NCBI GenBank assembly: GCA_020631735.1
Contig: CM036162.1
Span: forward strand, 87,803,852-87,867,851
DNA from: Saccharum officinarum
Taxonomy: Eukaryota; Streptophyta; Magnoliopsida; Poales; Poaceae
Reading direction: 5' to 3'
DNA length: 64,000 nucleotides
Each line of letters opens with the position of its first letter. Positions within the stretch are counted from its first letter, which is position 1. Shown in pieces: positions 11,987 to 24,800 of this stretch. A program made the position numbers and the translations under genes. The notes under the pieces are model-generated. The model made no database searches and had not been told where the DNA came from. It saw only the letters and a program-made list of their open reading frames with translations.

Positions 11987-12416
11987 AAAAAGCTCACGTG
12001 ATTAGACTCGGGAGGAAGTCAGTCCGTGAAATGGAGATAATTAGCTTATGTTTGCATTTTAAATGTAGTGCTCGGTGGTGGCCAGCCGGTAAGCACAATA
12101 AGAAAGGTAGCACTTTCTGATTATGGAACAACTTCTTATTCTGATCTTCACCAAAAATTTTTGGGGATTTGATAGAGTTCACTCCTGAAGTCCTGATGTG
12201 GTGAGAAGAAAAGGGAGTTGAGCTAGCTAGACGTGCTTCTCGAGATTGCACTTTCCGGCACAATGAGTTTAGTGTGTTTTTATGGTTTAGGACGTCAAAG
12301 TGTGGCATTAATAAACTTGATTCCTTGGTACAAAATTCCACAACCTCTAATTATCTATTTGTTGCCACCTCTTGGTACCTTCCAAGACCATAAAAAATGA
12401 GGAATTTAATGTGTTA
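11987..12416. other. No gene recognised
   Basis: Mixed-composition non-coding sequence. The longest frame, on the minus strand (11994-12341), has no recognisable domain. Confidence 0.4.
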
Positions 12417-12668
12417 GAGCAACTCCAACAGAAGAGCTATCCATGTTGTGTAATTTATATTTGATTATTTTGAAAAAAAAAGAGAGTCTGGCTTTCTAAA
12501 ATAGCAAGTCATGTATTTCGGAATTCTCGCATGCTAGATATAGCTTGCCGCTAGTCATTCGTCTCACTCTATTGGAAAGGCTGTTGGAGTTTTCTGTTTT
12601 TTGGTTGAGGTTAAGTTGGCTAAATCATGAGTTTAACCATATATTTTTACTAACTGTTGGAGTTGCTC
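12417..12668. mobile_element. MITE with GAGCAACTCCAACAG ends and TTA duplication
   Basis: Perfect 15-bp terminal inverted repeats, GAGCAACTCCAACAG at the left and CTGTTGGAGTTGCTC at the right. TTA flanks both sides (12414-12416 and 12669-12671), indicating PIF/Harbinger-type mobilisation. 252 bp, non-coding. Confidence 0.8.
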
Positions 12669-15600
12669 TTACCTCTTGGTAGAAAATCACAATGACGAAT
12701 TATGAAGTAGTTCATTCATTCGCATACGAGGCATTTAAGTTGAGGATCATTATGTTTTTCAATTCTTATTCATTTCTTGGCAATATTTTCTAAAAAAATA
12801 CATCTATAATATCGAAAAAAATCGGTTGATGTGTCGTATACCTTGCTTTGAGGAAGTGCAATCGCATACCATCTCCTTCGGAGCAAAGTTGGACATGAGG
12901 CAAAGAAAGAAAAAGTGAACTCATCAGCTCGAAATGATAGGTTGGGAGTCGAGATTCCATTTGTGGTGCATCACGCGCTCTTGTATAGTTCATTTAGCTA
13001 CCTTGCCTGCTTGTTAGGGCCACATTGTTGAAAATCTTGTATGATAAGTTCTGCTTTCCATTTCTCTAAAGAAAGCTGCTACTTTGGTGTCCCTCCCATT
13101 GAAAGGAAAATTATTCAATTTTGGAAAAGAAAAGAATGGTTCTCTGTTCATGAAAATGAGGTTTGCTGTTCAACTGACAACATAAAGTTCCAATAATGAA
13201 TGCCCTTGTTATTGCTGTTAGCTATATTAATTCACAAAATTTAGGCAAGCTTAAGGTGCACCTCACTGTTACTAATTAAAGGCCTAAACGACGTATCATT
13301 ATGAGACACACTAAAAAGATGACTCTTATAAATTCTCACAATAATTATAAACATGTGATCTTTAATTCGGTTGACTCTAATCATCGACTATAGCCATTGG
13401 ATCTAGACTATTTTATAAAAAAACAAGTGGTCAACTTCTATTTATAATCCCCCAAGTGAGCTAGCCGTTGGAGCCCTTCACGCAGAAAACGTGGGCATCG
13501 GATGGTCCGATCACCATTGGATTAGCCCTGTCAGATTAAGCGCTACGGCAAATGGGTGCCGTAGCCTATCCGATGACCTTGTAGCGTCCGATCTAATGCT
13601 ACTGTGCACGCGTTCGTTAGAAACTAGACGGTACAACGCTCAACGGCTAGTGGAGTATATACTCCGATGCCATCATCGGAGCAATGTCCAAGCCGATCCG
13701 ATGGCCAACAGACAGGTTCTAGAGAGCTCATCTAGCCATTGGATTGATCCGATGACCTCCGTCGGATCAAGCGCCACACCTCTTTTGAAATTCCCACATG
13801 CTGACAGGTGGAGCCGTCCTTGTGAACATGCGCACATATGCTCCGATCCTGCACCGGCGCCACCCATCGGAGCCAGCCCTACCGATCCGATGCTACACGG
13901 AGCTGTTCTAGAGAGAGCTAAGGGCCATCGGATTGGTCTGCTACCTAGCCTACCCTACATCGGCCGATCCGATGTTAGCATTTAAGTCGTGCTCTACGTA
14001 GGTATGGTCCCATGGACCCAATCAGCTCAATCCGATGGTCCACAGAGACCTCAATTTTGCTCTTTTTAATCCCCTTTTCTTAAATGTGCCAACTGCACAA
14101 ATGTTCCATCATGAGTCTAAATGAGTTAGCGTTTTCACAAACATTTTTCAAAGGGTTTTTTTCACTTGATCACACCTTGTTACTAGGTCTAAATACACAT
14201 GCAATGTATTTTCACACCTACTAACACTTAGATAATCGATTGAACTTTGGAATTACCCTCTTAATAGTACGGATATCTATTCTAAACCTGATCATGCACT
14301 CTATTGTGTCTTGACTAGCAAAACATACACCATATCTTATACCTTTGCCTTCAAACTATACGGTTTTGTTTTTCTATTTCTTCTTTTCTAAATGTTGAGC
14401 ACTTGATCAACTTGTGGTCACCTCTCATCTCCTCCATAAGTGCCATCGTTGCTCAAGCTTGGTGTGGAAATAACCTAACTCAAACACAACACTTAAGATA
14501 GAAGTTAGTTAACTAGTTGTCTCAATTTCAACAACCAAACATAGGGCTTTTAATGGGTTGATGAGCTAGTATACATATGTAACAATTTAAATTGTTTGCA
14601 TATATGTCATAATAGAACATTTCATTCAGTAATACTAACTATATAAGTCAGAAATAAATGGATACAAGAAAATTGCAGCAACACCATTGCGTGTGTGTGA
14701 TGGTTTCTTTTGAACAGCGACATATATAACGCATGCAGGAGATTGCTATCACAAATCTCATGTTCCTAAACAATAGCCTCCATAACCCCATATCGGATCC
14801 GAGTTTTTCTTTTATTTGGATAACATAGTGATACGAGTTGGGAGCACATGCAACATATGCCTGCTCACATGAAATAGTTTCACGGCGGCTGGTTCCAACG
14901 ACCCACTACGAGGCCTCAAATCTGCTCGTGCTGGTGCTATGGATTATGGAGTGTATAATAAACATCATGTGCGATTGGGATTTCGGATGCGATGAACACA
15001 GGCTCCCCTTTTTGCTGAATTCTATGTACAGCCCACATGTGCGCCGATACAGTTTTCATGGACGCATGCAAGACCAAACAACAGTTTGATTAATTACGGC
15101 CATATGCATGCAGAGGCGGCTGAACTGTTTATGACCAGGGTTCAAGAAAGCACTTGCTTTTAGTGAGCACACACTGGCCTGTTTGCTTCATGCCCCGGCA
15201 GGCAGAGCACCCGCCAGACAAGAATCCTGCCCCAGGCGTGGAGAATCGGACGCCTAACAGCGTCGTCTCCTATGCCAAGCAACTCTGTTTGATGATAAAG
15301 CAAACAAGCCCTGTTAGCAGGGATTAAGCACAGATGAAAAGCCACATGATCTGTGACCTAAAACCTGCAATATGCAGAAGAAAGTGAGCAGAATGGGCAG
15401 TCAAATCACAGGGTATTGGCGAATAAAAGTGGTAGGCTGAGTTCACAGAGGCGATATGCGAGTCATCACAAGATGGGACACCACCAGCATTGGACACAAG
15501 TTGCGACCATCTAGGTTACAGTTTCAACGCTTCCAGCTTCCTATTAGTAGACATATTCTCTCTCAAAAATATCTAAAGATGTTCTCGAAAAATAAAAAAA

Positions 15601-15730
15601 CTAAAGAGATCTAGTGAGATCCAGCGATAGATTTTTCGTAATAAAAAACAAATAGAAAAGTAAAGAAGATGATGACCAATCAAATCTCACACCGGTGTGA
15701 GTTTTTCTTGCACAATAATTTACGTGTTGG
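12669..15730. other. Gene-free, repeat-like stretch
   Basis: No convincing gene. Between about 13490 and 13990 the word ATCCGATG and variants recur many times on both strands, as seen in some grass repeats of unclear class. The long frame at 13491-13985 comes from that repetition. The rest is ordinary AT-rich intergenic DNA. Confidence 0.4.
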
Positions 15731-15759
15731 GAATTGTACTCCTACAACCGTAAATCCAC

Positions 15760-16340
15760 TCCTGCGTTTAAAATGAGCAACCCTGCCACACAAAGGAGAG
15801 CGCAGACCGAGAGAAGAAAAGGATCGTCAAAATGGCACGCAGGTCCAATCCAGCCCGTCGCGTCCGATCGACCACGGCTGACCGCGAGTGCAGACGGTGC
15901 GCCTGCCTGGGACTTGACGGGCGCACGCACGGCCAGCTCGTACTCGTACTACGCCGGATCGGAGCGAGGCCGGCCGGATTTGCCATCGCTCGCTGGGGTC
16001 GCCGCGCGGCAAATCGATGCCGGCCACGGAGGAGCACCGGCCACCTGCGCGCGCGGCGCCCGCCAACCGCGGCGCGAAACGTCGCCCACCCGGGTCCCGG
16101 GGCCGACGGCGACGCGGGCCGTCGCGTCCTGCGCCTCGCCCGCACCGCACGCGTTTCGTTTCGTCTCGACGAATCGGGCGACCCCGAGCCGACCAGAGCG
16201 GAGGGCAGCAGGCCGCGGCAACCGGCGGACCGGTCGCCTTTGCTTCTCTTCGCTATCGATGGCGCGCGTGCACGGGGGGAGGTCGACGTCGACCCACTGA
16301 TGGATGCGGATGCGTGTGGAGGCTCTCCATGTCAGCTAGC
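15760..16340. other. GC-rich island without recognised gene
   Basis: About 580 bp of very GC-rich DNA with overlapping long open frames on both strands (for example 15832-16497 plus and 15768-16145 minus). The frames are Arg/Ala/Pro-rich and I recognise no domain. High GC alone can produce such frames. It could be a first exon or promoter island of an unseen gene, or TE cargo. Confidence 0.3.
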
Positions 16341-19099
16341 GTGTCGCGCGCTCCACCATGCAGAAAAGATGGTAATTTGGCGTACGGGCACCAAAGTTTC
16401 GGCTCTCCGATTCGTTGTTTTTACTACTGTATACTTGGAGCGGACGACGATGGCTGTGAGAGTGTGTTCCGTGGCTCGTACGGACATAGTAATATGAATG
16501 GGAGTCTCCTGAATGCATGCTTCATCATCTCTCCCGACCATCGTATGTTTTTTGTTTTGTGTGTTAGAGAAAATCACTTTGTCTCGTGATATCTAGCGTT
16601 TTGAGAGAGAGAAAACACTACTCCTATTCAGAATCTCCATTTCCCTGGTGATTTCTAGCATTTCAGATAGTTTTATATATCCCTAGCTATCTGCCGCCAT
16701 TTGCAGAGGAAAAAAGAAAATGTTTCGCCATGCGCATACTCATGTGCAAGTTGTATTTCATCATTAGCCTTTTTCTCTAGAAGTTGCGCACTTGCGCGCG
16801 CATAAACATCTCTTTCTTGGCATAAAGAAGAACTCTACTCACATCTCCTCAAGTAGACTGTTCCGGAGTTTAGATGTCTTTAGTTGCGCCGAGTATTATA
16901 TACATTTACCCCCATTGAACCAGTGGATGCATTGAACTCCCCCTCTCATTGGACTGATGTGGATAAGCCCTAATCTCTCTTTCTCTCGTGCGCACAAAGA
17001 CGTCTCCCAATTGCAGCACCTAATCAATTAAGCAATAAACACTGCAAAGACATGGCTAATGGAATCTTCTTTCTATTCTTCTATGGAAGATCATTGTCAA
17101 AAAAAAATTGACCCATGGGATAAGACAATTTCGAGCATTCTGCTTAAGATAAAAGGTAATATTCTCACGTGAGTCGAGAAAACCCCCGAAGCCCTATCCA
17201 CCCATATACGATGACACGGTTGCTCATGTGAGAACCTAGGCCAGTCCTCAGACCCGTGCTTTAGTGTGGGACAGGCTAGATGATTTTTTTTTTAACTTCA
17301 ATCCTAGCTTTTGCTCCTACAGGGAGTAGAATCCAAGACCTTAAGGAGTGCTTCTAAAGCCATCTAATTGGCTATGCTAGGTACCTGTTCACCGTTATCA
17401 AAATATGTGCTTCCTCTGTCCTAGATACGATGTATTCTAGATATTTTAAAACAAATTAAGTGAGAATACAAAATACACATATAACCTTACTTCATTTTTT
17501 TTAACCAGACGGTATCATCAGCGGGATTAATGGAATTTGGTTGGTAAATGATAAGTGACGACATAATTCCTACTAAATTTATGTTATTATTTGGGGTATC
17601 TTGAATGCACTATATGACATCGACCCCCCGGTGACATTTATTTTCGAAAATCCACCTTTTCACTTGCACACTAGCTACATATATTTAGAAAGAAATTAAC
17701 CAAGATAACGACAGACATGATTCAGAAAGTTATTACCAACATATTGGTTGCTTCTGCTGAGAGAAATGCTGACAGTGTCGAATGTTACAGGGGATGGTAG
17801 ATTGGTTGCTGCCACGGAAAAGGAGCCTCCAGTGTCAACAAAGCCTTGACGCCTAGTAATAAGATTAGGCCAAAACTTAACAACGGCTAGAGTTGGGTCA
17901 CCCTAGAGGGTGATGCAAACAAACTTTGGCACGCATGTTAAAGTCTGCTTACGCATCTACTTTTAATTAATTACTAGGGGTGTTGACGCACTAGCAGCAA
18001 TGTGGATGACGAGGATAATGAAAGCCATTAAGGCAGTGATCTGAACCTTCTATATTGCCGCAACGTCCGATCCAGACCAGAACAGATGCCGTACGTCGTC
18101 GTAAGACGTGTGCAACCAAACTCTGATGCTCTCTGTAATGGTGCACGGGGCACCAACCCAACTAGCCAACTACACGATGCTCGCTCTAATGGTGATTAGA
18201 ACAACCGCCGCGTACGTCGCCATCTCCCATATGGCACTCGCTGTCAAGCTGACGCGGGGGCCTTTGCAATCTGCACTCCGCCGCGTGACGCCGGCGCACG
18301 ACGCTTTCAGGTGTCGCGCAACGAGGCGCCTCCTATTCCGCCCGCCTTTTCGCGTGGGCTTCGACTAGTTTTCTCCCCTCCAATTGTGGCCGCCGCGAGG
18401 CCTTGCGGGCTACGCCCACTAGTTTATAGCCAGATTTGTTCCGGCATGCATGCATGGGTTGCCCTGATCTGCCTGTGTGAGTGGCACGGAGAATGTATAG
18501 TGTCAAACACGGGTGCACGACGAGAAAGCAGACAAATGGCTGGAGCATCGTTCAAAAGCTGTGTGAGAAACTGGGGGAGAAAAAGGTGGTGGCTAATGCA
18601 TGGTCCACGCTCTAAACTCTGAAGGGATCCGTTCACGGCTTAATTAAGCTTCCCCATTAGCTCAAAAATACTCAGGTGTGGTGCTTGTGGATAGCTAGCT
18701 AGTTCCTTGCTTCTGCTAGCTTAATTATCAGTGGCCAACTATGGTGTCGTCTCTGCTTTGCCGTCCTAAACTCCTACCGAGAAGCACGTGTCTAGAAGAG
18801 ACTGAGCTAGCAGATTAATGATTACAGTTAGTCCTTCATGAGAACGGGAACCAATACACCCATCGTAATAAGTAGGACAATAGCATCACGCTACTCTGTT
18901 GGGTTGTTTGACAGAGCTACTACAGTAATTTTAAAGCTAAATTTAGAATCTGTCCTAAATAATATTTTATATAATGAAGTGATTCTCTAAAATACACTAG
19001 AAAGTTATTAAGACTTTACAAATAGTTTTTATTATTCACTTCTCACGTGAAACCACCTTTTAACTATAGTTTGTTTTAATTAGAGAAACACAAAAAAAG
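16341..19099. other. Intergenic DNA, decayed MITE fragments
   Basis: No gene recognised. A Stowaway-like left end (CTTCCTCTGTCC) is present near 17411 without a clear partner. Sequence around 18900-19080 resembles eroded grass MITE DNA. GC-rich frames near 18300-18640 have no recognisable domain. Confidence 0.35.
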
Positions 19100-19800
19100 G
19101 AAAAAAATCCACTTTTCCTCCGCCAACTTTTGCGAAAGTCCGTTTTTCCTCTTGAACTCCAAAACCAGGCAAACCACCTCCCTCAACTTTTCAAACCGTG
19201 CGTTTGACCTCCCTGGAGCGGTTTTGAAGACAATTTTGTCTTTTTCTTTTTTATTTATTTCGGCTGAATCTTTGAAAAATCATAGTAAATCACAGAAAAA
19301 TTATAAAATGGAAAATCCAATTTTGTTGGACTCCACATGAGTAGATCTACACAGTAAATATATAATATAGTATGCTTTAGTACAAAGTTTTTGCTATAGA
19401 TTTAGATCTATGCTTTTTTTGTAATTAATTAGAATAATTCATAACTGTAGTTTGTACTAAAGCATACCATGTGGAGTTCAACAAAATTAATTATAAAAAA
19501 GCATAAATCTAAATCTATAGAAAAAACTTTGTACTAAAGCATACCATACTATATATTAATTGTGTAGATCTACTCATGTGGAGTTCAACAAAATTGGATT
19601 TTCCATTTTATGATTTTTCTGTGATTTACTATGATTTTTCAAAGATTATTCGAAATAAATAAAAAAGATAAAGATAAAACCGCTCCAGGGAGGTAAAACG
19701 CACGGTTTGAAAAGTTGAGGGATGTGGTTTGTCCGGTTTTAAAGTCCAGGGAGGAAAAACAGACTTTCGTAAAAGTTAGGGAGGAAAAGTGGACTTTTTC
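19100..19800. mobile_element. Foldback element with long inverted arms
   Basis: About 700 bp. The left arm (from 19100: AAATCCACTTTTCCTCC, later CCTCCCTGGAGCGGTTTT, ATGGAAAATCCAATTTTGTT) is repeated in reverse complement in the right arm, ending GGAGGAAAAGTGGACTTTTT at 19799. Each arm is roughly 280-300 bp. The word GTACTAAAGCATACCAT occurs twice in the centre. No coding capacity. It ends about 300 bp upstream of the PPR-DYW start codon, so it sits in that gene's promoter region. Confidence 0.75.
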
Positions 19801-20102
19801 AAAAAAAAAAAAACACTCCTCTCCCCAGGTCCGTCCACCTTCCGTTTCTCTCTGGACCGCTCAAGCAAGATTTGGGCCTCATGGAATTTACATGGGCCTG
19901 AACGGCCAAGCCTTCCACCTCATCCGGTGCGCGGGCGCGACGCACGGCACCTACGTGGGCCACGTCGAGGCGGGGCACGGCGGCGGGCGGCCTCCTCGCT
20001 CTCCTGCCGCCCTGCCGGCCGGGCGCAATCCAGGAGGCCGCGCGGCGCGCGCAGTGCTCTCCCGCTCCACGCACACCGGGCACACGCTCCGCTGCCAGAG
20101 CA

Positions 20103-21848
20103 ATGCCGCCCGCTACCGTCCCCTTCTTCCTCACCTCCACCACGCTCGCCACCGCCGCGATGAAACTGCAGCCGCAATCGCCGCCATGCGACGCGCAAGC
20201 CCAGGCCGCCCAGGCCTCGGCGGCGTCTGCCTCGTACGCCGCGCGCATGCGGCTCAACCCGCACCTCGCTCTCCGCCTGTTCGACCACCTGCTCCGCTCG
20301 GGCGCCGACCCGGACCCCGCGGCGTACGAGCTCGCTTTCGCGTCCTGCGCGCGCGGGAGGGACCGTGCCACGGCCGCGCAGCTCCACGCCCACGCCGCCA
20401 AGCGCGGGCTCGTCGCCTCGCACCGCCGCGTGCGCTGCAGGCTCGTCCACGCCTACGCCGTCTGCGGGATGCTCCCCCACGCGCGCAGGGTGTTCGACGG
20501 CGGGACCGACAACGACATGGTTGCCTGGAACTGCCTGCTGCGCGGGTACGCGCAGGAGGGCGGGGACGCGGGCTTGCTCCACGATTTCTTTGCCAGGATG
20601 CCGTCCCGGGACAGCGTCTCGTGGAACACAGTCCTTTCATGGTGCGTCGTGAATGGGAAGTACGACGAGGCAATAGCCGTGTTCCGGGAGATGCTCGCGA
20701 GCCAGGAGTGCCAGCCTGATAGAGTGACATTAGTGAGCGTTGTCTCTGCAATTGCATACTTGGGGGCACTTGCACAGGGTCTCTGGGCACATGCATATGT
20801 CTTCAGGAAAGGTGTTGAAGTCGAGGAGAAACTGAGCTCAGCATTGATAAACATGTACTCAAAGTGTGGGTTCATTGAGGGTGCAGTTTATGTGTTTGAC
20901 AATGTCCGAGGAAAGAGGAGCTTGGATACTTGGAATGCAATGTTAGCCGGTTTTACAGTGAATGGTTGCAGTGAGAGAGCTCTGGAGCTCTTCACCAGGA
21001 TGGAGTCAACAGGGCTGATGCCTAATAAGATTACTTTTAACTGCGTACTGAATGCTTGTAGCCACAGGGGGTTAGTTGAGGAAGGTATGAGGTGTTTTCA
21101 GAGAATGTCTAGAGTTTATGGTATTGAGCCCGACATTGCACATTATGGTTGCATGGTGGATCTCTTCTGCCGTGCAGGGATGTTTGAGAAAGCTGAGGAG
21201 ATAATTCAGATAATGCCGATGGAGCCAGATGCTTCCATGTTGAAGGCCCTATTGGGTGCTTGCAGAACTCATAAGAACTTAGAGGTGGGAAAGAAGGCTG
21301 GCCATAGGCTTATTGAGGCTGCCCCAAATGATCACGCCGGGTATGTGTTGTTATCCAACATATATGCACTAGATGGCAACTGGGGAGGAGTGCATAAGGT
21401 GAGAAAGCTTATGTTGGATCGTGGCGTGCTGAAGACCCCTGGGAGCAGCTCAGTGGAACTTAACGGTGTAATTCATGAGTTCATTTCTGGAGACAAAAGC
21501 CACTCGAGGAAGAGGGATATATATAAGATGCTAGGTGAGATTTGTCAACAGCTTAAAAGTGCAGGATATACTCCTGACACTTCACAAGTGCTGCTAGACA
21601 TTGACGATGAAGATGTGAAAGAGAGCTCACTAGCTCTACATAGTGAGAAGCTTGCAATAGCCTTTGGACTGATCAGCACTGCTCCTGGGACGCCTATTAG
21701 GGTAGTAAATAACCTCCGGATCTGCGGAGATTGTCATAATGCCATAAAACTTCTAAGCAAGATTTATGGGAGGTGCATAATTGTTAGGGATGCAAATCGG
21801 TTTCATCATTTCAGAAAAGGGTCTTGTTCTTGCGGGGATTACTGGTAA
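20103..21848 (+). CDS. PPR-DYW protein, probable organellar C-to-U RNA editing factor
   Basis: Single-exon frame of 581 residues. PLS-type PPR repeats fill about residues 50-400 (for example DSVSWNTVLSW, LINMYSKCGFIEGA, ITFNCVLNACSHRGLVEEG). An E region follows, with LLGACRTHKNLEVG and LLSNIYALDGNWGG. The PG box (PGSSSVEL) starts near residue 446. The C-terminal DYW domain holds the deaminase-like zinc signature: HSE at 513-515, CGDCH from 541, and the terminal CSCGDYW. All key residues are present. The family edits specific cytidines in plastid or mitochondrial transcripts. The first 25 residues (MPPATVPFFLTSTTLATAAM) could be part of a transit peptide. The Met at residue 20 is an alternative start. 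It is short for the family but looks complete. The foldback element lies just upstream. Target site unknown. Confidence 0.93.
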   Translation: MPPATVPFFLTSTTLATAAMKLQPQSPPCDAQAQAAQASAASASYAARMRLNPHLALRLFDHLLRSGADPDPAAYELAFASCARGRDRATAAQLHAHAAKRGLVASHRRVRCRLVHAYAVCGMLPHARRVFDGGTDNDMVAWNCLLRGYAQEGGDAGLLHDFFARMPSRDSVSWNTVLSWCVVNGKYDEAIAVFREMLASQECQPDRVTLVSVVSAIAYLGALAQGLWAHAYVFRKGVEVEEKLSSALINMYSKCGFIEGAVYVFDNVRGKRSLDTWNAMLAGFTVNGCSERALELFTRMESTGLMPNKITFNCVLNACSHRGLVEEGMRCFQRMSRVYGIEPDIAHYGCMVDLFCRAGMFEKAEEIIQIMPMEPDASMLKALLGACRTHKNLEVGKKAGHRLIEAAPNDHAGYVLLSNIYALDGNWGGVHKVRKLMLDRGVLKTPGSSSVELNGVIHEFISGDKSHSRKRDIYKMLGEICQQLKSAGYTPDTSQVLLDIDDEDVKESSLALHSEKLAIAFGLISTAPGTPIRVVNNLRICGDCHNAIKLLSKIYGRCIIVRDANRFHHFRKGSCSCGDYW

Positions 21849-24800
21849 TATTTTGATAGCAATGATGTTCCTTCTTTTTACTTATTATACACTAAAATGT
21901 ATATTATATGAGACACTGTTGGCATGAAGCTCTTGACTTTATTGCATGTCTATTGAATACTATGGCACCCTTGAACCAACAACATGATTGACATCTCTTG
22001 TGTCTCAGCAACTTGAAACCTAATTATTGTCCTTTTCAGTCAGCATGATTCAAAACTGAACATGAACCTGAGATGTATGTCCTACGCAAAAGTGCCATTA
22101 AATTCAGATAAATATAGCTTATTTCATATGGTAGGGACTAGGAGACATAATTACCTGACACATACTTAATGCTATTTCCTAGTGTACTGACATTCAGTTG
22201 TGGGTTGCAAACTGGCAACTTCACATATTTTTTTTTTTTGAAAGAGACATGGATAGGTGAGGTGATAGGGCCAATTAGGCCTATAGATTTCCTTTTGGGG
22301 CATGGTACATTTTAGTTTCTGTTTGACAATGAGGCAGTACCTAATTTGTGCATCTATATAATTCAACCTATTGGCTTTTATGAATTTTTTTCACACATAA
22401 CATTCATCTACCTGGTTGGTACATTTCTATTATTACGTCATTAATAAGCACTTATATCTTGTTGTTGTACATTATCACCACTCGCTACCACTGCGGTGTC
22501 TCTGTAGATGAGGTTGCATAGCATTATTATTATTTTTGAACGCAAAGGTTGCATAGCATTATCATGTTATTTAATATAGGTCTGTATGGTCCAATGCCTT
22601 TAAAATATTTCTTGGTGCTTTCTTGGTTTATTTGCATGTTAGGCTTGGTCAAACTTTTTGAAATGGATGGATGTATAGATCACAATAAATGGTAGGAGCA
22701 ATGTGGGTTTAGCTATCCCATGGGCTACACCTTTCACATGCTTTGGAAAAGGCCCAATACATACATTAGACTTGCTATTTTCTTTATCTTAACTGGCAAA
22801 TTCGGAAATGCTATATGTCTGAGATGGCAATTACCTCCAGTACTGCTAGTTCTATATTTCACTTGCATGACTGTGTTGTTGATTTTGAAAGAGACATGAA
22901 GCGTTCTGCACAAGAAATTATAGCAATTAATAAATTGAGAAAAAGTAAAGACTGTTATTTGTGATAAGGACAAAGATCAGCAACATTGGGGGGAGTAATC
23001 ACTTCCACCGTGCTATTGTTATTATTGCCTGGTGGATGTAGGGGCCTTTGAAGACATGTTCGATGCAAATGCACGCTTATCAGGCATTTGCAAGCGCACA
23101 AATTTGAACATATGTGCTTTTCTGTGTTGAATCATCAGGTAAGGAGGAAGGATGCACATATCTCACATGTTTAATGTTTGCTGCTGCTTTAGGGATAGCA
23201 CTGCAACCAGAGAGCCATAGAATTTGAATCTAATAACCCTGTTCCATTCAAAACTAAACTAATTAGACAAGGCCAAGCAAACTGGTAGTTCTATGTGAAT
23301 TATCATGGACAACAGCACTTGTTTAGTTGGATAATTTGCACTCTAGCTGTTCAATGCATTGAAATAGGCACCAGAAAAGCAAGGACTACTATATTAAGGG
23401 CTCAGATCTGGTACATTATGTCTGTGAACTTTTTTTCTTCACAGACAAGGCAACAAACACACGCACGCATACACAGATGTACACACACATAATGCTATAT
23501 GATATATAGTAGAATTACCCTAGCACCGTGCCAATCATTAACAGGTTGGCCTTGACAAAATAAGGAGCCCTCTGCCCTTACCAATTGTATTAGTTTATTT
23601 CCCTTCTTGGGGATAGTTCTTTAGTGTTCCCCAGATATGTATTTTGCAGTTTAATCTCTAGCTTACAGCTCTAATCACTACTCTAGGAGTATAATAAGAC
23701 CATTAGCGTACGGCATAATGCATAATTAGGGTTTAGAATAATGAGTAATTTGGGGTCTCGGTTTGGATGATCATAACCCCCAAGGTTACACCTAACATAG
23801 GCCTTTCCCAAAAATATACTCACTTGCATCTCGCGTGCAGCTGGCTTTGCCACGGACTGTGGTTTGTTTATGGTTTTCAGAAAGGTGTGGCATACACTTT
23901 CCTAAGCACAATTAGAGATCCTGTACCCTATCACATGGGATCCGAATGCTGAATTAGCACACGGTATGTGTACTCGCAATGTTGAGAATATTATGGGCTA
24001 GCTTGTTCTGCAATAAAATCATCCATGTTCAACTCTCATCATTCTTGGTAATGATCTCATTAGGACTGCTTTTGCGTTCTGTGCTTATCGATGCATCTCT
24101 CTAGTAACTGTATGCACAAACTTTTGAAGCATGTACGAATTATGGTAGGCGTGGTGGATTTGGTCTGATCATTCTGTTTTACTTTGAAGAAGCTTAACCT
24201 GTCCCTACCAAAAACCCTTTGTGTTCTCTGGATCTTATATTGCTACTGTTTATGTTCTGATTCAAAACGCCCAAATCATCTGCTGGGATGCTCTTCTGAT
24301 GATTCTCAAGTTTTGAAGGTTAGCAGTACAGTTTTGTTGCAGCGAAGAAAAGGAACCTCATTGGAGCTGTTAAGCAGGAGGACAGTCTGCACAGGGAGCA
24401 GGGTCTGCGCGATGAACGAATCCGATGTCGAAAATCTTATCTTCATATAACATGGCTTGTGTTTTTTCACCTTTAGATACTTATATACTAACCCGAAAGA
24501 GACGATTGCCAGCTAATCCCATGCAGGCATTGTTCCATTTGTTTACTTTGAGTCCTTTGGCTGTTATTTCTTGGAACTGTTTTGTTTGCAGGAATCCTCT
24601 GACCTCACTAGCACCGAATGGCCCGGTGCCGACAGGTAGGACCTAATCAACACAAGAAGTCTCATCCATATGAATATTATGTTTCCTTTCACTATACATT
24701 TTTTTCTCATGAGGAATGGAAAAAGAAAAGCAGAACATGATGCCTTCTCTTATTTTTCAGCTACTGCTCTCAGCTCAGCTCCCTGTTGCCAGCAAACTCT

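Noticed and set aside
19715..20719. 334-codon plus-strand frame overlapping the PPR-DYW start
   Set aside because: It lies in another frame of GC-rich coding DNA, begins inside the foldback element and has no domain.
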